Assembly (NCBI GenBank): GCA_003159055.1
Contig: PMLH01000214.1
Location: forward strand, 7,896 to 13,192
Source of the DNA: Myxococcales bacterium
GTDB lineage: Bacteria > Myxococcota > Polyangia > Fen-1088
Direction of reading: 5' to 3'
DNA: 5,297 bases
A program made the position numbers and the translations under genes. This document shows, one piece after another, positions 1 to 5,297 of this stretch. Below the pieces are notes generated by a model. The model did no database searches and was not told where the DNA came from. It saw only the letters and a program-made list of their open reading frames with translations. Each line of letters starts with the position of its first letter. The stretch's first letter is position 1.

Positions 1-1116
1 GAGCGCGAGCAGACGCTCAACCAATTGCTGGTCGAAATGGACGGCTTCGAGTCGAATGATGGCGTGATTCTGATCGCCGCGACCAACCGGCCCGATGTCT
101 TGGATCCGGCGCTGCTGCGGCCGGGGCGATTCGACCGTCGCATCGTCGTGCCACAGCCCGACGTGAAAGGCCGCGCCGGAATTCTCAAGGTCCACACCAA
201 AAAGACGCCGATGGCAGCCAACGTGGACCTGGACTTGGTCGCGCGCGGCACGCCAGGCTTCTCTGGGGCTGACCTCGAAAACCTGGTCAATGAAGCTGCT
301 CTCTTGGCTGCTCGCAACGACAAGGACCAGCTCGATCGCAACGATTTCGAGCAGGCCAAGGACAAGGTCCTGATGGGCCCCGAGCGCCGCTCTCTCATCG
401 TCAGCGACAGGGACAAGCGGGTGACCGCCTTCCACGAGGGGGGGCACGCTCTGGTGGGCAAGATGATGAAGGGATCGGACCCGGTTCACAAGGTGACCAT
501 CATTCCGCGCGGTCGAGCGCTGGGGCTTACCCAGCAATTGCCGGTTGAAGACCGCCTGAACGTGTCCAAGGATCTGGCCAACGACCAAATCGCGGTGGCG
601 ATGGGCGGCCGGGTAGCCGAGGAGATCGTCTTCGGTCAAATCACGACCGGCGCATCGAACGACATTCACACCGCCACCGAGCTTGCGCGCAAGATGGTCT
701 GCGAGTGGGGCATGTCTGACAAGCTTGGCCCGCTGCACTTCGGCCGCAACGATGAGATGGTCTTCCTGGGCCGCGACTTCGTCGAGCACAAGGAGTACAG
801 CGAGCAGACCGCGCGCGAGATCGACGGGGAAATCCGTCGCATCGTGATGGAGAACTACGACCGCGCCAAGCAGCTGGTGCTCGCCAACCTCGACAAGCTC
901 AAGATCTTGGCCGAGGCGCTGCTCGAGCGCGAGACGCTGGATGCGGCCGAGATCGACATCCTGATCACCGGTGGCAAGCTCGATCGCACGCCGGAAGTGG
1001 CGACCTTCCCCAGCCTGTCGAAGAGCTCCGAGCAACTGCGCGCGCAGCGCCCGGAAAGCTCGTCGACGTCGTCGGGCAACTATCCAATTCCATCGCCGAC
1101 GCCGGAAAAGGCGTAG
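1..1116 (+). CDS. ftsH: ATP-dependent zinc metalloprotease FtsH, C-terminal part (5' end outside window)
   Basis: FtsH is a membrane-anchored AAA+ hexamer that unfolds and degrades membrane proteins and short-lived cytosolic regulators. The reading frame is open from base 1, giving 371 residues of a protein usually 600-650 long; the transmembrane N-terminus and Walker A/B motifs lie upstream of the window. Visible in order (fragment numbering): the AAA second region of homology with sensor Asn29 (ATNRP) and arginine fingers Arg43 and Arg46 (RPGRFDR); the helical lid motif GFSGADL at 86-92; the zinc site HEGGH at 145-149 with catalytic Glu146; and the likely third zinc ligand Asp221 in GASND. 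About 226 residues follow the first zinc His, as in E. coli FtsH. The usual motif is HEAGH, so the Ala-to-Gly change is a mild variant that keeps HExxH. The last 40 or so residues form a Ser/Pro-rich, probably disordered tail. The stop is TAG at 1114-1116, followed closely by folP. Identity is certain from the motifs. Confidence 0.97.
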   Translation, partial: EREQTLNQLLVEMDGFESNDGVILIAATNRPDVLDPALLRPGRFDRRIVVPQPDVKGRAGILKVHTKKTPMAANVDLDLVARGTPGFSGADLENLVNEAALLAARNDKDQLDRNDFEQAKDKVLMGPERRSLIVSDRDKRVTAFHEGGHALVGKMMKGSDPVHKVTIIPRGRALGLTQQLPVEDRLNVSKDLANDQIAVAMGGRVAEEIVFGQITTGASNDIHTATELARKMVCEWGMSDKLGPLHFGRNDEMVFLGRDFVEHKEYSEQTAREIDGEIRRIVMENYDRAKQLVLANLDKLKILAEALLERETLDAAEIDILITGGKLDRTPEVATFPSLSKSSEQLRAQRPESSSTSSGNYPIPSPTPEKA

Positions 1117-1132
1117 CCTCGGTATCGGCATC

Positions 1133-1951
1133 ATGCCGGTCCTCATCGTCGGTGTCCTCAACCTGACGCCGGATTCCTTTTCGGATGGGGGCCGGTTTGC
1201 GTCGGTCGAAGATGCCGTGGCGGCGGGCATGCTCATGGCAGAGCAGGGCGCGCACTGGATCGACGTCGGGGGTGAGTCCACCCGCCCGGGGGCTGTGCCG
1301 GTCCCGGAGAATGAGGAGGTCGCGCGCGTCGTACCGACCATCGAGCACTTGAGCAAGCGGCTGGGTGGACGGGCACATATCTCGATTGACACCTACAAAG
1401 CCGGCACGGCGCGCGCGTCCATCGACGCCGGAGCGACCGTGGTCAACGACATTTCGGGTGGCCTCCTCGACCCGGCAGTTCTCGATGTGGCGGCGCGGGC
1501 CGGCGCCACCATCGTGCTTGGGCATCTGCGCGGCAAACCTGCGACCATGATGACCACCATTCACTTCGACGACGTGGTCGCCGAAGTCTCGCAGGAGCTC
1601 GCGGATAGGATCGCCGCTGCGCGAGCTGCCGGTTGCCAGGACGTCTGGGCCGATCCGAGCATCGGCTTCGGCAAGACGGTTGCCCAGAACCTGGGTTTGC
1701 TTCGGGAGCTACCGCGCCTACGGTCGCAGCTGGCGGTGCCGCTCATGGTCGGGGTTTCGCGCAAGCGCTTCATTGGCGACCTGACGGGGCAACCTGCGCA
1801 GGCGCGCTCCTTCGGGACGGCTGCAGCTGTCGCGGCCGCGGTTCTCGGCGGTGCGGATGCTGTCAGGGTGCACGATGTGAAAGAGATGCGCGACGTGGTA
1901 TCCGTGGCTGAGGCTATCGCAAAGGCTCGCTCTTACGCCGAAAATCACTAG
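1133..1951 (+). CDS. folP: Dihydropteroate synthase
   Basis: DHPS condenses 6-hydroxymethyl-dihydropterin pyrophosphate with p-aminobenzoate to give dihydropteroate in cytosolic folate synthesis; it is the sulfonamide target. The 272-residue product is the usual length for a single-domain TIM-barrel DHPS. Motifs in order: pterin/diphosphate loop [14 protein letters not shown] at 7-20; second signature GGESTRPG at 46-53; SIDT at 84-87; NDISGG at 105-110; HLRGKP at 131-136 (often HMRGTP or HMQGTP); DPSIGFGKT at 174-182 with Lys181; SRKRFIG at 209-215 with Lys211; and RVHDV at 245-249. All expected substrate-binding positions are present. ATG 1133 places the first signature near the N-terminus, as in other family members. 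The same frame stays open upstream to ATG 971, but that stretch overlaps ftsH and encodes an Arg-rich shadow. There is no good Shine-Dalgarno: the purine run at 1104-1111 lies 21 bases upstream. The 16-base gap after ftsH suggests co-transcription, matching the ftsH-folP-glmM order of E. coli. Confidence 0.96.
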   Translation: MPVLIVGVLNLTPDSFSDGGRFASVEDAVAAGMLMAEQGAHWIDVGGESTRPGAVPVPENEEVARVVPTIEHLSKRLGGRAHISIDTYKAGTARASIDAGATVVNDISGGLLDPAVLDVAARAGATIVLGHLRGKPATMMTTIHFDDVVAEVSQELADRIAAARAAGCQDVWADPSIGFGKTVAQNLGLLRELPRLRSQLAVPLMVGVSRKRFIGDLTGQPAQARSFGTAAAVAAAVLGGADAVRVHDVKEMRDVVSVAEAIAKARSYAENH

Positions 1952-1954
1952 AAT
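1949..1954 (+). promoter_or_regulatory. Possible -10 hexamer TAGAAT at the folP/glmM junction
   Basis: TAGAAT matches TAxxxT and contains the folP stop codon as its first three bases. It overlaps the first candidate glmM start and lies ten bases before the second ATG at 1965. It could be a -10 element giving a very short leader for the second start. I see no convincing -35 sequence upstream. Because the TAG is forced by the stop codon, only the final T is free evidence, so chance is a serious alternative. Confidence 0.2.
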
Positions 1955-3332
1955 GGCCGGCACAATGGCTGAATCTAGTTTGCAACGCCGACTCTTCGGC
2001 ACCGATGGCATTCGTGGTGTCGCGAATCAATATCCCATGACCGCCGAGGTCGCCCTGGCTCTGGGGCGCTCGGTGGCAGAGCATTTTCGCCAGCGCGGGA
2101 GGCGCTGCCGGGTGGTGATCGGGAAGGACACGCGCCTTTCCGGGTACATGTTCGAAAGCGCGCTGGAGGCGGGGATTGTCTCCGCCGGTGCGGACGTGCT
2201 GCTGGTGGGTCCGCTGCCGACGCCGGCCATCGCTTTCATCACCGCGAGCATGCGGGCCGATGCTGGCGTGGTGATCAGCGCCTCTCACAATCCATTTCAG
2301 GACAACGGCATCAAGCTGTTCGGCCCCGACGGATTCAAGCTGCCCGACGAGGTCGAGGCTGAGATCGAATACCGGATGAAGAACCCAGATCCGCTCACGC
2401 CCGGGCCAGAGCCGAAGATCGGCAAGGCGGTTCGCCTCGACGATGCCGAGGGTCGCTATGTGCAATACATCAAGAATACCTTTCCGAAGACCCTCACCTT
2501 GGACGGCATGCGCATCGTGGTCGATTGTGCCAACGGTGCAGCCTACCGGACGGCTCCGCAGGTCTTCGAGGAGCTCGGCGCCGAGGTGACCTCGCTGTCG
2601 TACGAGCCGAACGGCCGCAACATCAACGACGGCTGTGGCGCGCTTCATCCAGAAAAAGTCGCGGCCGAAGTCAGGCGCACCCGGGCCGCGATTGGAATCG
2701 CCCTCGACGGGGACGCCGACCGGGTCATCTTGGCCGACGAGCATGGCGAGATCTGCGACGGCGACCACATCCTGTCCATCCTCGGCACCCGCCTGATCGA
2801 GAAGGACCGCTTGCCAGGCAACACTGTGGTCGCGACCGTGATGTCGAACCTGGGACTCGAGCGCTGCCTTGCCAAGAAGAACGGCAAACTCCTGCGTACA
2901 GCGGTCGGGGACCGGTACGTGGTCGAGGCCATGCGCGAGGGGGGCTACGTTTTTGGCGGAGAGCAGTCGGGCCACATCGTGTTCCTGCGGGAGGCCACCA
3001 CCGGCGACGGCCTCTTGGCCGCGCTACAGGTTTTGTCGGTCATGGTGCAGGAGGAGCGAAGCTTGTCGGATCTTGCCAAGCAGATGACGCGCTACCCGCA
3101 GGTATTGGTCAACTTCCAAGTTGCACGCAAGGTGCCCATCGAGAACCTTCCCAGCGTCCAGGCCGCGATTGCCAAGGTAGAGAAGATGCTTGGCGTCGAT
3201 GGTCGCGTCCTGGTTCGCTACTCGGGAACCGAGTCGAAGGCGCGGGTCATGATCGAAGGCACCGACGAGGCGATCATCCGGGGCTATGCCGAGGAAATTG
3301 CGGATTGCATGCGCAAGGCTTTGGCCGACTGA
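1953..3332 (+). CDS. glmM: Phosphoglucosamine mutase
   Basis: GlmM interconverts glucosamine-6-phosphate and glucosamine-1-phosphate in the cytosol, feeding UDP-GlcNAc for peptidoglycan and lipopolysaccharide. It belongs to the alpha-D-phosphohexomutase family. The 459 residues are slightly above the usual 445-455. Motifs: N-terminal LFGTDGIRG at 14-22; phosphoserine loop SASHNP at 109-114 with Ser111 as the predicted phosphorylated residue; metal-binding DGDADR at 252-257 (Asp252, Asp254, Asp256); sugar-binding GGEQSGH at 335-341; and C-terminal phosphate-binding [10 protein letters not shown] at 422-431. All four domains are complete. Two starts are possible. ATG 1953 lies one base after the folP stop. 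ATG 1965 is four codons later, gives 455 residues and sits ten bases after the hexamer TAGAAT. Neither has a clear Shine-Dalgarno. Termination-reinitiation from folP would favour 1953; a short-leader transcript would favour 1965. Function is certain, the exact start is not. Confidence 0.96.
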   Translation: MAGTMAESSLQRRLFGTDGIRGVANQYPMTAEVALALGRSVAEHFRQRGRRCRVVIGKDTRLSGYMFESALEAGIVSAGADVLLVGPLPTPAIAFITASMRADAGVVISASHNPFQDNGIKLFGPDGFKLPDEVEAEIEYRMKNPDPLTPGPEPKIGKAVRLDDAEGRYVQYIKNTFPKTLTLDGMRIVVDCANGAAYRTAPQVFEELGAEVTSLSYEPNGRNINDGCGALHPEKVAAEVRRTRAAIGIALDGDADRVILADEHGEICDGDHILSILGTRLIEKDRLPGNTVVATVMSNLGLERCLAKKNGKLLRTAVGDRYVVEAMREGGYVFGGEQSGHIVFLREATTGDGLLAALQVLSVMVQEERSLSDLAKQMTRYPQVLVNFQVARKVPIENLPSVQAAIAKVEKMLGVDGRVLVRYSGTESKARVMIEGTDEAIIRGYAEEIADCMRKALAD

Positions 3333-3392
3333 ATCGTTGCCGCCCCCAAGTGCGCCAGCATCAATGATGGTGTAAGCGGGCCGGACAGCGGC

Positions 3393-3398
3393 TAAGAT
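3393..3398 (+). promoter_or_regulatory. Predicted -10 element TAAGAT for leaderless nnr transcript
   Basis: TAAGAT differs from the sigma-70 consensus TATAAT at two internal positions and keeps the key TA....T bases. It lies in the only sizeable gap of the window (3333-3404), and exactly six bases separate it from the nnr ATG at 3405, so transcription would begin at or next to the start codon. No Shine-Dalgarno is visible before nnr, which fits a leaderless mRNA. No clear -35 box is present at 16-18 bases upstream. This hexamer is not part of a stop codon, making it the least constrained of the set. Confidence 0.4.
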
Positions 3399-3404
3399 CG
3401 CGCC

Positions 3405-4970
3405 ATGGCGCTCCTGCTTACTGCGGCCCAGATGCGCGCCGTTGACGGCGCGGTCATTGGCAAGCTCGGCTTGCCGGGGCTGGTGCTGATGGAAAATGCC
3501 GGCCGTGGTGTCGCTGAGATCATCGCGCGCGAGCGGCCGAGCCTCTCGGGCCTGGAGGTGCGGGTCGTCTGCGGCGCCGGTCAGAACGGCGGAGACGGCT
3601 TTGTCATCGCTCGACACCTTCTACGCAGGGGGGCCCGGGTAAAGGTTCTTCTGGCGATGCCGCCGGACAAGATCACAGGCGATGCGGCGGTGTTCTTGAA
3701 CGTGATCCGCGCGCTGGCAAGCGACGCCATTTGTGATCTTTCCGTCGATGCGCGCGCCGACGAGTGGCGGCGGCAGCTGCAAGGCTCAGCCGTGATCGTC
3801 GACGCGCTGTTTGGTACCGGGCTTCGCTCGGGCGTCTTGGGTGTGCCGGCCGTGGCCATCGCTGCGATGAACGCGACCCTGGCCTGGCGGGTCGCAGTCG
3901 ACATCCCCTCAGGTCTCGACGCCGACACGGGGGAGATTCGTGGCGCTGTCGTGCAGGCGCACATGACCGCGACCATGGGTGCGAGAAAGCTCGGCTTGGT
4001 CTTGCGCGCCGACGCGCCTGTGGGGCGCATCGACGTGGTCGACCTGGGCGTCGCCCCCGAGAGCGTGGTCGAGTCTGCCCTGGGTATCGGGCCGGTCTGC
4101 CATTGGCTGGAGAGCGCTGCCGTCGCCACCCTGTTGCCGCCGCGGACACCAACCGGACACAAGGGCACCGCAGGTCACCTGCTTGCGATTGCCGGTTCGG
4201 TGGGAAAGACCGGGGCAGGGCTCTTGGTCGCGCGCGCGGCTTTGCGGGCCGGCGCTGGGATGGTGACGATCGCAACCACCGCGGCCGCCCAGGCCGCCTT
4301 CGATGCCAAGGTCGTCGCCGAGATGACGACCTGCTATGCCCAGAGCGAGGATGCCGACGCCAACAGCTTCGCCGATCTGACCACGCAAGCAGCGAGGATG
4401 AAGGCGGTCGTGGTCGGTCCCGGGATTCCGACCGGCGAGGGGATGGCGGCTTTGGTTCGCCGCTTGGTGGCCGAGCTGCCCCTGCCGCTCGTCATTGATG
4501 CCGATGCCTTGAATCTGCTTGGCGTCGAAACCGCCGCCGTCGTTCGGAAGGCCCGCGCGCCTCGCGTGCTCACGCCTCACCCAGGCGAGATGGCCAGACT
4601 GTGCGGCTGCAGCACCGCCGACGTTGCAAGGGACAGACTCGGCCTCGCCCGACGGATCGCAGCGGATGCGGGCGCCGTCGTGGTACTCAAGGGCGCGCGC
4701 ACCATCATCGCCATTCCCGACGGCACCGCATTTGTCAACCCGACCGCGAACTCCTCTCTCGGCACCGCGGGCAGCGGCGATGTCCTGGCGGGAACCATTG
4801 GCGCGTTGCTTGCGCAGGGGCTCGGGGACAAGGACGCGGCTTGCGCCGGTGTCTTCATCCACGGCGCGGCGGCCGAGATTGCGACGCAAACCGTCGGGTC
4901 GCAGCACCTGATCGCCACCGATTTGCCGGACGCGATTGCTCGAGCATGCGAAGCGCTTCGCTCAGTGTAG
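3405..4970 (+). CDS. nnr: Bifunctional NAD(P)H-hydrate repair enzyme (epimerase and dehydratase)
   Basis: Nnr repairs NAD(P)HX, the hydrated damage product of NAD(P)H. The N-terminal domain epimerises R- and S-NAD(P)HX, and the C-terminal domain dehydrates the S form using ADP. At 521 residues it is close to E. coli YjeF/Nnr (515). YjeF_N domain, about 1-220: LMENAG at 28-33, GAGQNGGDG at 57-65, DALFGTGL at 133-140 and VDIPSGLD at 165-172. The carbohydrate-kinase-like domain runs from about 240 to the end: HKGTAGH at 252-258, GSVGKTGA at 264-271, GPG at 338-340, DADALN at 365-370, TPHPGEM at 390-396, LKGA at 428-431 and the nucleotide/catalytic loop GTAGSGD at 453-459 with Asp459. Both halves look intact, so it is probably bifunctional. 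ATG 3405 puts the conserved start region at the N-terminus. It follows glmM after 72 bases, so it may have its own promoter (TAAGAT at 3393). In several deltaproteobacteria and Firmicutes nnr also sits near glmM, often with acpS, which is absent here. Confidence 0.95.
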   Translation: MALLLTAAQMRAVDGAVIGKLGLPGLVLMENAGRGVAEIIARERPSLSGLEVRVVCGAGQNGGDGFVIARHLLRRGARVKVLLAMPPDKITGDAAVFLNVIRALASDAICDLSVDARADEWRRQLQGSAVIVDALFGTGLRSGVLGVPAVAIAAMNATLAWRVAVDIPSGLDADTGEIRGAVVQAHMTATMGARKLGLVLRADAPVGRIDVVDLGVAPESVVESALGIGPVCHWLESAAVATLLPPRTPTGHKGTAGHLLAIAGSVGKTGAGLLVARAALRAGAGMVTIATTAAAQAAFDAKVVAEMTTCYAQSEDADANSFADLTTQAARMKAVVVGPGIPTGEGMAALVRRLVAELPLPLVIDADALNLLGVETAAVVRKARAPRVLTPHPGEMARLCGCSTADVARDRLGLARRIAADAGAVVVLKGARTIIAIPDGTAFVNPTANSSLGTAGSGDVLAGTIGALLAQGLGDKDAACAGVFIHGAAAEIATQTVGSQHLIATDLPDAIARACEALRSV

Positions 4971-4973
4971 ACT
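4968..4973 (+). promoter_or_regulatory. Predicted -10 element TAGACT built on the nnr stop codon
   Basis: TAGACT fits TAxxxT and ends six bases before the ATG at 4980, the same spacing as the hexamer before nnr. It would start a transcript at or next to the start codon of the small ORF. Its first three bases are the nnr stop codon, so part of the match is imposed by coding. No -35 box is evident; the region 16-18 bases upstream lies inside nnr. No Shine-Dalgarno is visible for the downstream ORF. Confidence 0.35.
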
Positions 4974-4979
4974 GTGCCC

Positions 4980-5264
4980 ATGACCAAGGACACTCTCCTT
5001 TTCGCCCTCGACGCCGAACACCTGAAGATCGCCAGTGGCGAAAGTATCACGGTTCCCGAAGAACGCGACGCCACCTTCATCGTAGGCGGACCGGGAGAAA
5101 CCATTCAGATCGCCAAGGTCGTGCGCATCGAGCTACGCGAGTCGGCGCTTTGCCTGGAAACCGCCAAGGGCGAGCGCTTCTGGTTCACCTACGACTTGGT
5201 CCTCGGTCTCCAACTTCGCAGCGCGAAGACCGCGAGAGATAGCTCCGCCGGCTTCAGTCGATAG
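4980..5264 (+). CDS. Small protein of unknown function, 94 residues
   Basis: I do not recognise this family. The predicted product is a soluble protein with no signal peptide or transmembrane segment. Residues 21-79 alternate polar and hydrophobic positions (for example TFIVGG at 32-37, TIQIAKVVRIEL at 41-52, ALCLET at 56-61, RFWFTY at 66-71, LVLGLQL at 73-79), suggesting a small all-beta fold of five or six strands, with a glycine turn GGPGE at 36-40. There is one Cys (58) and one Trp (68). The tail after residue 80 is polar and probably flexible. GC-rich third codon positions match the neighbours, supporting real coding. ATG 4980 lies nine bases after the nnr stop; an in-frame GTG at 4974 would add only two residues, and the ATG is preferred for its six-base spacing from TAGACT. 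It may be co-transcribed with nnr or have its own leaderless promoter. Its strand pattern could suit a small binding or regulatory domain, but no function can be assigned. Confidence 0.75.
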   Translation: MTKDTLLFALDAEHLKIASGESITVPEERDATFIVGGPGETIQIAKVVRIELRESALCLETAKGERFWFTYDLVLGLQLRSAKTARDSSAGFSR

Positions 5265-5279
5265 ACACGCGTAGGCGGA

Positions 5280-5296
5280 GGCGAGCTTAGCTCGCC
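5280..5296 (+). repeat. Perfect 8-base inverted repeat after the small ORF; possible terminator or dispersed palindrome
   Basis: GGCGAGCT at 5280-5287 and AGCTCGCC at 5289-5296 are exact reverse complements around one T. As RNA this would fold as a seven-pair GC-rich stem with loop UUA. It starts 15 bases after the stop at 5262-5264, where a terminator is expected. The window ends one base later, so a following U-tract cannot be seen. It could equally be one copy of a dispersed REP-like palindrome. Confidence 0.4.
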
Positions 5297-5297
5297 G

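Noticed and set aside
438..444. Run of seven G as a possible frameshift or slippage site in ftsH
   Set aside because: The frame encodes normal FtsH sequence on both sides, so there is no frameshift; no downstream alternative product is evident.
971..1132. In-frame 54-residue N-terminal extension of FolP from ATG 971
   Set aside because: It lies wholly or almost wholly inside ftsH, is rich in Arg as expected for a shadow frame of GC-rich coding DNA, and would place the conserved first DHPS signature far from the N-terminus.
1914..2975. 353-residue open frame on the minus strand opposite glmM
   Set aside because: It is antisense to an intact, clearly recognised gene. Long antisense frames are common in GC-rich coding DNA, and no domain motif is visible in the translation.
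2525..3367. 280-residue + strand frame overlapping glmM
   Set aside because: An Arg/Gly/His-rich translation typical of an off-frame reading; glmM covers the same bases with complete family motifs.
3359..3369. Short palindrome CATCA-A-TGATG in the glmM-nnr gap
   Set aside because: Arms are only five bases with a one-base centre and are AT-rich, so it is too short for a convincing terminator, and no T-tract follows. It could be an operator half-pair but nothing supports that.
3909..4907. 332-residue open frame on the minus strand opposite nnr
   Set aside because: It is a shadow of nnr: its low-complexity Gly/Arg/Ala-rich translation has no recognisable motif, and both nnr domains are intact in the sense frame.

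Overview
The window is GC-rich bacterial chromosome carrying a tightly packed run of housekeeping genes, all on the + strand: the 3' part of ftsH, then complete folP, glmM, nnr and a 94-residue protein I do not recognise. GC-rich third codon positions and the ftsH-folP-glmM order suggest a proteobacterium or a relative. The glmM-nnr adjacency and the flavour of the FtsH and FolP sequences lean towards a deltaproteobacterial or myxococcal-type lineage. That placement is inference; the window holds no rRNA or other marker to settle it.

Layout. 1-1116 is the C-terminal 371 residues of the membrane AAA+ protease FtsH, open at the left edge. folP (1133-1951) starts 16 bases after ftsH ends. glmM (1953-3332) starts one base after the folP stop, or at an alternative ATG at 1965. 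A 72-base gap (3333-3404) precedes nnr (3405-4970). Nine bases later the 94-residue ORF (4980-5264) begins. The last 33 bases hold a perfect 8-base inverted repeat that runs into the right edge. There is no gene-free stretch of 300 bases or more.

Function. FtsH degrades membrane and regulatory proteins, FolP makes dihydropteroate for folate, GlmM makes glucosamine-1-phosphate for cell-wall precursors, and Nnr repairs damaged NAD(P)H. They share neighbourhood and probably transcription rather than one pathway. All the active-site motifs I can check are intact.

What is unusual is at the gene starts. None of the complete genes has a convincing Shine-Dalgarno sequence. nnr and the small ORF each have a TAxxxT hexamer ending exactly six bases before the ATG, the arrangement expected for leaderless mRNAs with a -10 element beside the start codon. 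glmM has a looser version. In two cases the hexamer is built on the stop codon of the preceding gene. I found no mobile element, CRISPR array, RNA gene or novel multi-gene system; this is mostly an ordinary core-genome region.
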